Assembly (NCBI GenBank): GCA_018780035.1
Contig: JADMKE010000037.1
Location: 1-64,000, forward strand
Reading direction: 5' to 3'
Origin: Candidatus Sericytochromatia bacterium
GTDB taxonomy: Bacteria; Cyanobacteriota; Sericytochromatia; UBA7694
DNA: 64,000 nt
Shown: positions 16,554-24,056 of the stretch, one piece after another
Position numbering within the stretch: the first letter of the stretch is position 1
How the letters are laid out: the number at the start of each line of letters is the position of its first letter
Position numbers and translations under genes: made by a program
Notes under the pieces: model-generated
The model's database searches: none
Seen by the model: only the letters and a program-made list of their open reading frames with translations
What the model was told of the DNA's origin: nothing

Positions 16554-17590
16554 ACCAGATCGGCTCTCAGAATCAGGCCTTGGCCGTTGCTGAGTTTGAG
16601 CCGCAGGGCAATTTGGCCTTGCTGGTTGAATGAGACGGCATTGAGGGCAAATTCGACCACTTTTTCTGCTACTTTTTCTGCTACTTTGGCCGCTTGCCAG
16701 CTATCGCCGATGCCGAGTAATTTGTCTTGCACAGGGTCTGGGCCTGTAAACAGACCCAGCTGCCCGCCTTTGGGCGTGGCAAAAAAGATGATTTTCCCTG
16801 CCTCGTTGACCAATGCGCCGCGAAAGTGGCTAAAGCCGCTCGCGATTGAGAATATTTGTTTTAAGGTCTGGCTGGGTTGGTCTGTCTGCAGACGAAAAAT
16901 CCCGCTCTCTCCTGAATTCAACGTGGCGGCAAAAACCACCTGACCAGCGGCATTCCAAGCGGGAAACGCGCCCAATTCCGCGCATTTTTCACCTGTCAAA
17001 ATGAGTGGGATCATTTGGCCGCTGCGCCAATAAAACAGACCCGCTTTGCCATTTTTGAGATCGGCCCGAAAGAGCACCTCTCCGCTTGAACTGATCACCG
17101 GCAGACCCTGAAACCCGCTGAAGTCCTCACCTGTTTTGGCAATCTCGCTCAGACCGTGTTGGGTTGAGGCTTTGAAGATCCCGACTTGGCCATTTTTGAG
17201 ATTGGCCCGAAAAGCGACTTCTCCGTTTTCGTTGAGGGTGGGGCCCAGTGGGCCGATCTCTTCAAATACCTTGCCCGTTTCAGCCAGGGGGGTGAGCTGC
17301 TTCCCCTCGCTCAGATAGACCCCGGCAACCCGGTTGGGAAGGGTTGCATAAAAACACAGGGCTTGGCTTTGATTCAGGTCTGGGTGGCTGTAAAAATGGC
17401 TGAAAGGCCCAAAATCCGATTCAAACAGGCAGTGGATTGCGTTGGCCTGGGCCAGATACAAGCCACTGCCGCCAGAGGGCAAGGTGGCTTGAAAGGCCAC
17501 CGCTCCCGTTGGGCTGAGACAGGGCACATAAGGGCCAAAGTCACTCCAGCACGCGCCGGTCTCAGCCAGGGTCTGCAGGTGGTATTTCAA
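16550..17590 (-). CDS. Tandem-repeat protein with GxVxFxAxLxxGxxGLF units
   Basis: 346 residues, built of about seven ~45-residue repeats. Each has a core like GAVAFQATLPSGGSGLYLA, GEVAFRANLKNGQVGIFKA, GEVLFRADLKNGKAGLFYW or GQVVFAATLNSGESGIFRL, preceded by an ETG-xxxFxxxG segment. The pattern is typical of beta-propeller proteins of the 'choice-of-anchor tandem repeat' type. No signal peptide is visible, which is unusual for that group. It overlaps the end of hisS by 4 bases tail-to-tail and ends up 9 bases upstream of the next minus-strand gene's stop. Function unknown. Confidence 0.75.
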   Translation of the reverse strand: MKYHLQTLAETGACWSDFGPYVPCLSPTGAVAFQATLPSGGSGLYLAQANAIHCLFESDFGPFSHFYSHPDLNQSQALCFYATLPNRVAGVYLSEGKQLTPLAETGKVFEEIGPLGPTLNENGEVAFRANLKNGQVGIFKASTQHGLSEIAKTGEDFSGFQGLPVISSSGEVLFRADLKNGKAGLFYWRSGQMIPLILTGEKCAELGAFPAWNAAGQVVFAATLNSGESGIFRLQTDQPSQTLKQIFSIASGFSHFRGALVNEAGKIIFFATPKGGQLGLFTGPDPVQDKLLGIGDSWQAAKVAEKVAEKVVEFALNAVSFNQQGQIALRLKLSNGQGLILRADLV

Positions 17591-17599
17591 GGCCTGAAA

Positions 17600-18028
17600 T
17601 TATTTAATGCAGTCGATATTGTATTTGGCTTCCAGCTCGTTGCCCGTGGTATAAGCCAGATCGAGTTGGCCTTGGGCCGCGTCTTTGAAGCCCTGAGAAA
17701 TCATGATCTCAGCGGCTTGAATGCGGCCTGAAAGAGCCACGGCAATTCCCTGGCCATTGGCCCCTTGGCCATTTAAACAGGTGGCATACGCTTTCATCTG
17801 CTCAATGGTTTTGCCACCCCCACTGGCGGTGGTGCCGGTGCTGCCGCCCACATTGACACCTGTGTTGATGCCTGCTGAGACACCGGTTCCCGTGCTGGCC
17901 GCGGGTGAGGGGCTGGCACTGTTGGCTGGGCTGGGGCTTTGGCTGCCACTAGGGGTATTGTTGGCCGTGGCACAGCCTGCCAAACTCAACAGGGCTGCTG
18001 AAACCAGGATCAGTATAGTCTTATTCAT
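17600..18028 (-). CDS. Small lipoprotein with Gly/Ser/Thr-rich linker
   Basis: 142 residues from the ATG at 18028, which has AAGAGGAA 6-7 bases upstream; the frame upstream of it lacks such a site. The signal peptide ends in lipobox SLAGC (Cys19). A Ser/Pro/Thr/Gly-rich stretch (~22-72) leads to a ~70-residue helical domain with two Cys (ATCLNG and NIDCIK) that may form a disulfide. I do not recognise the domain. The gene diverges from the tetR locus. Confidence 0.75.
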   Translation of the reverse strand: MNKTILILVSAALLSLAGCATANNTPSGSQSPSPANSASPSPAASTGTGVSAGINTGVNVGGSTGTTASGGGKTIEQMKAYATCLNGQGANGQGIAVALSGRIQAAEIMISQGFKDAAQGQLDLAYTTGNELEAKYNIDCIK

Positions 18029-18068
18029 GTGAAATTCCTCTTTGCTTGTTGTATTGTCGTGGGTCTCA

Positions 18069-18074
18069 ATTATA
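18069..18074 (-). promoter_or_regulatory. Possible -10 box for the small lipoprotein gene
   Basis: A perfect TATAAT on the minus strand, 41 bases upstream of the ATG at 18028. No clear -35. It lies about 80 bases from the tetR palindromes. Confidence 0.35.
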
Positions 18075-18149
18075 ACCAAAAACAAGTATCAGAGACGTGT
18101 CCGATGACCTTCCTGTTCCCTCTCCTCTTTTTTAGGGCTTCGCTAAATA

Positions 18150-18178
18150 TTGACAAATGACCTTGGGTCATTTAATAT
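18150..18178 (+). promoter_or_regulatory. tetR promoter (TTGACA-17-TAATAT)
   Basis: Consensus -35 TTGACA at 18150-18155, a 17-base spacer and TAATAT at 18173-18178. The spacer is occupied almost fully by a palindrome. The predicted transcription start is near 18185, which coincides with an in-frame ATG. Confidence 0.7.
18155..18173. promoter_or_regulatory. Operator 1: palindrome between -35 and -10
   Basis: AAATGAC-CTTGG-GTCATTT, 7-base arms around a 5-base centre. It fills the promoter spacer, as expected for a TetR-family autorepressor site. Confidence 0.65.
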
Positions 18179-18193
18179 ATGACTATGAGTCAT
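18179..18193. promoter_or_regulatory. Operator 2: palindrome over the transcription start
   Basis: ATGAC-TATGA-GTCAT repeats the arms of operator 1, with centres 22 bases apart (two helical turns). It covers the predicted transcription start and the first codons of the regulator. Confidence 0.6.
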
Positions 18194-18907
18194 TTAGATA
18201 AAACCCCGTCAATGGCCCCCAAACAAATGCGGATGCGCAGCCCTGAGGCCAAAGCAGCCCGCCGAGAGGTACTGCTTGAAGCGGGGCGCAAGCTGTTTTT
18301 AAGCCAGAACTACGCTGAGATTCGCGTTCAGGATATTGTCAAATCCTCGGGCTTGGCCAAAGGCACCTTTTATCTCTATTTTCAAACCAAAGAGGCCCTG
18401 TTTTTGGGGGTGCTCTTGGCTGAAATGCAGGCCTGGGTTTTGGACTTGGCCCATGCCCTGGAGCAGGCTGTGCGCGTGGCGCCAAAAGAGGCTGAAAAAG
18501 GCACTTTGATGCCTGCTCAACTGGCCCAAATTGTGGTGCTCAGCCTGTCTGAACGTCTGCTCTTTCGTCGTTTGCTGGCGCTTTTGCATCCGGTGATTGA
18601 AGAAAACCTCGATGCTGAGACGGCTTTGGCCTTTAAAGAACGCTTGGCAAGTTTGCTTGCGCCTTTGAGTGGGCAATTGGAAAACTGTTTTGGCGACTTT
18701 GCCCCTGGCGACGGCCTGCGCTTTTTGTTGGCGCTGAATGCGTTGGCAATCGGCTTGGAGCAAATGTCGCGCCCAACACCCCAGATGGAAGCGATTTTGG
18801 CCGCGCCCCATTTGGCCCCACTCAAAGTGAATTTTGAAAGTGAATTGACCTTTTTATTAACCCGCCTTTTGGCCGGATGGAACGCAGGAGACGTGAACAA
18901 TGGATAA
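18185..18907 (+). CDS. TetR/AcrR-family transcriptional regulator
   Basis: About 240 residues. The N-terminal helix-turn-helix is typical of TetR: RREVLLEAGRKLFLSQNYAEI, then VQDIVKSSGLAKGTFYLYFQ and KEALF. The C-terminal ligand domain is not assignable. The start is uncertain. ATGs at 18179 and 18185 lie inside operator 2 with no ribosome site. The promoter predicts transcription from about 18185, so the message may be leaderless from that ATG, or use the ATGs at 18212, 18227 or 18233. It overlaps the SDR gene by 8 bases, so it probably represses itself and that SDR. Confidence 0.88.
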   Translation: MSHLDKTPSMAPKQMRMRSPEAKAARREVLLEAGRKLFLSQNYAEIRVQDIVKSSGLAKGTFYLYFQTKEALFLGVLLAEMQAWVLDLAHALEQAVRVAPKEAEKGTLMPAQLAQIVVLSLSERLLFRRLLALLHPVIEENLDAETALAFKERLASLLAPLSGQLENCFGDFAPGDGLRFLLALNALAIGLEQMSRPTPQMEAILAAPHLAPLKVNFESELTFLLTRLLAGWNAGDVNNG

Positions 18908-19700
18908 GATACAGGGGAAATGGGCCTTGGTAACTGGGGCTTCGAGTGGACTCGGAGCGGATTTTGCCCGCCAGCTCGCTTCGCGCGGCGCCAATCTGAT
19001 TCTGGTCGCTCGGCGCAAAGAGCGCATGGAAGAATTGGCCAAAGAAATTTTGGCTCAGCACACAATCCAGATTGAAATTCTGGCGATGGATCTCGGCTCG
19101 GCAGAGTCTGCCCAGGAACTCTTTGAGGCTGTCAAAGCCAAAGACCTGAAAGTGGATATTTTGGTCAACAACGCAGGTTTTGGCGTCTATGGTCTTTTTC
19201 TCGAAATTCCCTGGGAGCGCGAAAAGGCCATGCTCGATCTGGATATTTTGAGTCTGGTGCATTTGAGCAAACTCTTTGCCCGCGATATGGTCAGCCGGGG
19301 CTATGGCCGGATTCTGCAAGTGGCCTCGATTGGCGCATACCAGCCCTGCCCAACTTATGCCTCGTATGGCGCGGCCAAGGCCTTTGTGCTGAGTTTTGGC
19401 GAGGCCCTCAATTACGAACTCAAGGGCACAGGCGTGAGCTGCTCAGTGCTCTCCCCCGGCGTCACGGCCACCGAGTTTTTGACTGTCTCCGGCCAAGAAA
19501 AAACAGCCTACCAAAAAATGGCCATGATGGACTCCCCCACCGTGGTTCAAATTGGCCTGAATGCGTTGTTCAAAGCTGTGCCTTCGGTCGTGCCGGGCCT
19601 GCTCAACAAACTCAGCGTCTTCTCCCTGCGTCTGATGAGCCGCTCGATGGCGACTGCGGTGGCTTATTTGACAATGCGCAGCGAAGAAACGGCGAAATAG
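18900..19700 (+). CDS. Short-chain dehydrogenase/reductase
   Basis: A 266-residue classical SDR oxidoreductase. It has cofactor motif GASSGLG (about 14-20), NNAG (about 94-97), catalytic Ser in VASIGAY and YGAAK (Tyr/Lys). LVARRKERM after the second strand, with basic residues, favours NADP(H). The C-terminal ~60 residues contain a hydrophobic PSVVPGLLNKLSVFSLRLM stretch that may touch membranes. The start codon is inside the tetR end, implying co-regulation. Its last 175 bases recur, about 88% identical by eye, at 23811-23985. The substrate is unknown; members of this subgroup act on lipids or ketones. Confidence 0.9.
   Translation: MDKIQGKWALVTGASSGLGADFARQLASRGANLILVARRKERMEELAKEILAQHTIQIEILAMDLGSAESAQELFEAVKAKDLKVDILVNNAGFGVYGLFLEIPWEREKAMLDLDILSLVHLSKLFARDMVSRGYGRILQVASIGAYQPCPTYASYGAAKAFVLSFGEALNYELKGTGVSCSVLSPGVTATEFLTVSGQEKTAYQKMAMMDSPTVVQIGLNALFKAVPSVVPGLLNKLSVFSLRLMSRSMATAVAYLTMRSEETAK
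19526..19700 (+). repeat. Direct repeat, copy A (3' end of the SDR gene)
   Basis: 175 bases matching 23811-23985 with about 21 mismatches counted by eye and no gaps. Both copies end at the same stop codon. They flank the minus-strand subtilase/lipoprotein pair. Confidence 0.85.
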
Positions 19701-19717
19701 GTGTTGGACAACAGGTT

Positions 19718-20614
19718 TTAGGGAGAAGGAAAGACAAAATCGACGCGGTTTTTGCTGATCGAACCATTGCTTTCAGAAACCAGGAGTTCTTTTGTGAATA
19801 TGTGATCTTGCCAATGGGCTTTCACAAGCACTGGCAGAGAAGGGATGCGCGCAGCCAGAAAAATACCTTTGGAAAAAGTTTGCTCAAAATACAGTTTTCC
19901 TTCTTCGTTGAGATGAGTACTTTTGACACCCCATATTTGGATGCGAACCTGATCGAGAGGCTGGCCATTGGGAGCGGTCATTTTTCCAAAAACAAATGTT
20001 TTTTTGATTGGATCTTCATATTCTTCGGTAGGGCAACAGGACGGGAGGGAATCAAAAAATAAGAAAATATCTTGGCTTTCTTGGGGAGCTTTCAGCTCTC
20101 TCTCTGTGACATAAGGCCAAAAAGGATCTCTCAAAGGTCGAAACAAGTCGTGATGTTCAACCTTGATTTCCACCCGCTTGTCTTCCATTAATGGCAGAAC
20201 AAAACTGTATTTTCCATCTCTGGTTCTCGTCTTAAAGCTGTAGCCTGCCCATATTCCGCCCTTAATTGTGAGTTTGACATCCGTATAAAGGGGAGCATTT
20301 TGGTTGTGGATCATTCCTGTAATTTCATGTATATCTGGGGTTTGGGGTAGGTAACTCGATAGAATTGTCGGATAAGGAATGGGCGCAGCCAAGGTTTTAG
20401 ATGGAAAATCAGGCTTGGGAGTCGGTGTTGGATAAAGGGGATAAAGCTCGGCAGGCACACTTGGAATGGGCAAAAGGGCGGATGTTGGAGCACTGCTTGG
20501 TAAGGGTGGCTTTGTTGATACTTGAGACTGTGGCAAACCCGTCACACCTGTTTGGCAAGAACATAAATAAAACAGACCAAAGAGGGTGAAAAAGAATTTT
20601 ATTTTAAGGGGCAT
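19718..20614 (-). CDS. Lipoprotein with Pro-rich linker, paired with subtilase
   Basis: About 298 residues from the ATG at 20614. The signal peptide ends with YLCSC (Cys about 20), followed by a Pro/Ser/Thr linker to ~residue 80. A region around ITGMIHNQNAPLYTDVKLTIKGG, ending in DGKYSFVLPL, looks like a carboxypeptidase-regulatory-like (Ig-type) domain. A second similar segment is at FGKMTAPNGQPLDQVRIQI. Its start overlaps the end of the subtilase gene by 11 bases, so the two are coupled. Codon use is AT-richer than the surrounding genes. Likely surface exposed; function unknown. Confidence 0.75.
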   Translation of the reverse strand: MPLKIKFFFTLFGLFYLCSCQTGVTGLPQSQVSTKPPLPSSAPTSALLPIPSVPAELYPLYPTPTPKPDFPSKTLAAPIPYPTILSSYLPQTPDIHEITGMIHNQNAPLYTDVKLTIKGGIWAGYSFKTRTRDGKYSFVLPLMEDKRVEIKVEHHDLFRPLRDPFWPYVTERELKAPQESQDIFLFFDSLPSCCPTEEYEDPIKKTFVFGKMTAPNGQPLDQVRIQIWGVKSTHLNEEGKLYFEQTFSKGIFLAARIPSLPVLVKAHWQDHIFTKELLVSESNGSISKNRVDFVFPSP

Positions 20615-23609
20615 TGGGACAGTGACGGAGGGTAATTTTTGCTGCAAAAGCAGCATGATTGAAATCTTCAAATCCAGGTTGAATGGCACCATTAAACCCT
20701 CTCACTTGAAAAACAAAATGCATAGTATTATTCATCCCTGATCTAAAAAAAGGCGTAATATCGTAAGTTTTATAATCATTCCTTCCAAAGGTTTCTGCAT
20801 ATGTAGCAGGAGGCCCTATTGGCTGTTGGTTGACGAAAACAGTTGCTTCATCATCTGCTTGAATATCCAATCTTACAGCGACAATATTACCTGGAGGAAG
20901 AAAGTAATCTCTTGAATAAAAATTATACAAACAGTTGCCACAAACAGCTGTTCCATTTTGATTGAGTTCAGACCAAATAGGCAAAACTTCTGCACCAGGA
21001 ATGGATGGAATATCAATCTCATTTAAATATTGAGGATTAATGACCGCATTTCTTTGGACTCCACTATTATCTGTCCACTTCCATGATGTGTTTGTAACAA
21101 TGGTTTGCGTAAGGCAACTAGGGTTTGAGTCTGTTATGTTTATGGAATGCAGAGTGTTCCCTCGAATCCAGCCAAGAACATTAATAGGGATTGAATACTC
21201 TATAATTACTCCGATACTTTGAGCATTTGTAGACCAAAAGTTTTTTAATTGCTCATAGTTACTTGTTCCATTTAATTTAAATAAAAACTTTTGGGTCCCA
21301 TTTTCCGTGAAATATACGTGGCTGCCAGACTTAATTAAATAGCCACTGTGATTTTGAGCTTGATCTTGAGTGAGGCTAGTTATCACACGTGACATATCAG
21401 GTAGACGAATTGTCGTTGTTTTGGATGTAAGATCTCCACACTTGATATGAGGCAGCGATTCTATGCAAGTAAATGTCCCGGACGTATCTTCTGAAGGGGG
21501 TGTTCTTAATTTTGTATCAGTATAAGAACGCCTAAAGGTATTATTATCAGAACCTAGAAATCCCAAAATATCTCCAGAAGTATTAGGTGTATGATTTAAG
21601 CTATTTACACGTGATTTCATTAATGCAGCCATTCCGGAAATAATAGGAGCAGCAACACTCGTTCCTGAAAAATAATATATAGGACTTGCATTTTGTGTCC
21701 CAAAGTAAGGAATTCCACCATTTATAAAATCTAAATCAGAGCGCCCCAAAGCAACAATAGACGTCCCTGGTGCCCATATATCTATTTTTCCGTAATTAGA
21801 TCCAAATTCACGGATGCTATTAATTGTTAAATTATCTGTTTCGTGCCTCCAGACAGCTCTTTCAATGTCATTTGGTGGATTAACTGTTAATGCATCTAGA
21901 TCTGTTAGGGCTCCTACTGTAATGACTTCGGGAAAAATTAATACGCCTTCTTGACTTGTTTCTCTTCCTGCAAACAATGCCCTATTAATATCCCAAGAAC
22001 CATTACCTGCAGCTGCAATTACAATTACACCAGCTTGATTAGCTGCTCTTAATGTACTTTGCATCCCAGAATACCAAGTATTGTTTTTGGTGTAAGTCGT
22101 CCAATCTTGTAAAAATGGATCTGGAGCACTTCCACCCAAGCTAAGATTAATTACATCTGCTTGAGCGCTTATAGCAAGTTCGATTGCAATTTTAACAGCA
22201 TAAAAATGCGTAGGATGTACTTGAATTGGGATGATTCTTGCTCCTGGGGCTACTCCAGCTATTCCTACTTTATTATGGTGGTGAGCAGCTATAATTGAGC
22301 TTACAAAGGTTCCATGATGTGATGCTAATATACTTTGATTTGGTATATGATATGTCTCTGCAAGTCGATCTGAAGTCCATTGACCTATTCTGATAGTTTT
22401 TGTGATTTCATCATATTTAAGTAACCAGCCCTCGTCTAATAAAATCTGCCCATCTAAATCATTGCCTGGAAGCATATGATAATTTAATCCAGCAAATCCA
22501 GAGTCAATTACAGCTACACGTATGGGGCGATCATGTTCAATATCATATCCATTAGAATAGTTCCAGGCTCTATTGATTTTTGTTGTGTGGTCGTTTAGCC
22601 AATAACTATTTTCAGCGTTGTAACTGCCAGGGGCAGCTCCTGTCAATGGTATGTTATTTTCTTGGGTTACCAAACCGTCTGCATTGGGTGTAAGCATTGG
22701 ATTAAAACTTACACTCGTAATAAAGTTTTTCAGCATCAATTCAGTAATAAATGTGAGTGTGCGGGCTGCCTCAAGATTTGCTAGAGATACTTTATTAACA
22801 ACCATTTCTCGTTTAGGATGATTTTGATTTATAACTTCTAGGTTCGGTGTGAGTTTATTTACATCAATACGAGTCATATCAGGCATAATCAGATAAGAGC
22901 CATCTGAATCAGGACCATGAAGGACACGAACCCCGTATTCTGTTTGTAATCTTTGCAAATTTTCCGAAATAGGTTTTGCTAGTTTTATCACCGCTTGGCC
23001 AGTAGCTACTGGATTGGCAGATAATCCGTTCATAAAAATAGACACATCGCTGGTCTCAGGATCAGGAATATTTTGATTGCCCGGACGATCAGGAAAAGCT
23101 GAGCTGAGCTGTTGTGGAGGAACAGGATCAAATACGATGTTTGAAGGTGGAGGTTCTGTGCAAACTGGAGAGTTTTTGGTTGCCGTGATTGTTGTGCCGT
23201 TTAAAGACCAAACAAGATTATTTTTTTCAAAAGTAACTTGAAAAACTGATTGAGGATATCGATTGCTTTGACCTGGTGCGAATAAAATAGGTTGACCTTG
23301 ATTTTGATTGGTATGGTGGAAATAATTATTGGGACCTATTGGGATTTCTACAGGGGTTGAGCTTTCATTAAAATACGAAAAATAGGCAATATGGGTTTTG
23401 TTTTGATTAATTCGGATGCAATCCAGAATCGGGCGTATACTTTTTTGAGGGGCAGAGGGGGGTTGTTTATTCTTCTGAACCAGTACTGAAAAACTATCTG
23501 ATAAATTCATTTGTTTATTGAGTAGAGTTCCTGGTGGAGAACAACTTATGATAAGCAAACCAGCAACAAGAATAAAGTAACGAAAACAAGAATTGAAACT
23601 TAAGCCCAT
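20604..23609 (-). CDS. Subtilisin-like (S8) serine protease lipoprotein
   Basis: 1001 residues. The signal peptide ends in lipobox LIISC (Cys23). Residues ~60-150 form an extracellular beta domain with paired Cys and FxVxF/WSLNG motifs. The S8 domain has Asp369 (VAVIDSGF), His432 (HHGTFVSS), oxyanion Asn536 (AAAGNG) and Ser651 (FSGTSVAAP). The ~330-residue C-terminal region includes a lectin-like segment (DEATVFVNQQPI). It is likely a cell-surface protease. Base composition is clearly AT-richer than the flanks, and the cassette sits between two copies of an SDR 3' end, consistent with acquisition by transfer. Confidence 0.9.
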   Translation of the reverse strand: MGLSFNSCFRYFILVAGLLIISCSPPGTLLNKQMNLSDSFSVLVQKNKQPPSAPQKSIRPILDCIRINQNKTHIAYFSYFNESSTPVEIPIGPNNYFHHTNQNQGQPILFAPGQSNRYPQSVFQVTFEKNNLVWSLNGTTITATKNSPVCTEPPPSNIVFDPVPPQQLSSAFPDRPGNQNIPDPETSDVSIFMNGLSANPVATGQAVIKLAKPISENLQRLQTEYGVRVLHGPDSDGSYLIMPDMTRIDVNKLTPNLEVINQNHPKREMVVNKVSLANLEAARTLTFITELMLKNFITSVSFNPMLTPNADGLVTQENNIPLTGAAPGSYNAENSYWLNDHTTKINRAWNYSNGYDIEHDRPIRVAVIDSGFAGLNYHMLPGNDLDGQILLDEGWLLKYDEITKTIRIGQWTSDRLAETYHIPNQSILASHHGTFVSSIIAAHHHNKVGIAGVAPGARIIPIQVHPTHFYAVKIAIELAISAQADVINLSLGGSAPDPFLQDWTTYTKNNTWYSGMQSTLRAANQAGVIVIAAAGNGSWDINRALFAGRETSQEGVLIFPEVITVGALTDLDALTVNPPNDIERAVWRHETDNLTINSIREFGSNYGKIDIWAPGTSIVALGRSDLDFINGGIPYFGTQNASPIYYFSGTSVAAPIISGMAALMKSRVNSLNHTPNTSGDILGFLGSDNNTFRRSYTDTKLRTPPSEDTSGTFTCIESLPHIKCGDLTSKTTTIRLPDMSRVITSLTQDQAQNHSGYLIKSGSHVYFTENGTQKFLFKLNGTSNYEQLKNFWSTNAQSIGVIIEYSIPINVLGWIRGNTLHSINITDSNPSCLTQTIVTNTSWKWTDNSGVQRNAVINPQYLNEIDIPSIPGAEVLPIWSELNQNGTAVCGNCLYNFYSRDYFLPPGNIVAVRLDIQADDEATVFVNQQPIGPPATYAETFGRNDYKTYDITPFFRSGMNNTMHFVFQVRGFNGAIQPGFEDFNHAAFAAKITLRHCPNAP

Positions 23610-23653
23610 CTTACGCCCTCAAAATTAACGATTTGTCAATTATTTTATTATTA

Positions 23654-23682
23654 ATTGTAAATAATCTTTTTTGAATTTACAA
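23654..23682 (-). promoter_or_regulatory. Promoter for the subtilase/lipoprotein pair
   Basis: On the minus strand TTGTAA (23682-23677), a 17-base spacer and TACAAT (23659-23654). This gives a ~38-base leader to the ATG at 23609. Confidence 0.5.
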
Positions 23683-23796
23683 ATTAAATTCAGACAAGGA
23701 TTTTTACTAACACTAGTTTATTGTAGAAAGGGGTACTGATACCCCATCCCTGACTTTGCTCAAGATTCACCTTGGTTTTCTTCTCATTCTCCCTTT

Positions 23797-23985
23797 TTGC
23801 CATGCTCGATGATGGACTCGCCCACGGTGGTTCAAACGGGCCTGAACGCCATGCTCAAAGGGGTGCCTTCGGTGGTGCCGGGCCTGCTCAACAAGGTCAG
23901 CGTTTTCTCCCTGCGCCTGATGAGCCGCTCGATGGCGACGGCAGTGGCTTATTTGACAATGCGCAGTGAGGGAACGGCGAAGTAG
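23797..23985 (+). pseudogene. Remnant of an SDR gene (C-terminal ~58 codons)
   Basis: The frame encodes a C-terminal SDR fragment with MDSPTVVQTGLNAMLKGVPS and LMSRSMATAVAYLTMRSE, nearly identical to the last part of the SDR at 18900-19700, and ends at the matching stop. The Rossmann domain and catalytic residues are missing. The segment before 23797 is AT-rich and non-coding. There is no start signal, so it is probably not expressed as a functional protein. It is followed within 31 bases by the promoter of the permease gene. Confidence 0.75.
23811..23985 (+). repeat. Direct repeat, copy B (SDR remnant)
   Basis: Partner of 19526-19700, in the same orientation, about 4.3 kb apart. Most mismatches fall at third codon positions, so the copies diverged while both were under coding constraint, or derive from a paralogue. 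Confidence 0.85.
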
Positions 23986-24015
23986 GTTTTTTGCCCACAA
24001 GCCAAAGATCCGCTA

Positions 24016-24024
24016 TGCTATAAA
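24016..24024 (+). promoter_or_regulatory. Extended -10 promoter of the NCS1 permease gene
   Basis: TGCTATAAA (TGn plus TATAAA), about 33 bases before the ATG at 24057. There is no -35 at normal spacing. Confidence 0.45.
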
Positions 24025-24056
24025 GAAATTTCTCCGGCAATGTGAGGGTTTCAGGC

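Noticed and set aside
23730..23745. GGGGTA-CTGA-TACCCC hairpin as terminator
   Set aside because: No T tract on either strand and no gene end immediately before it.
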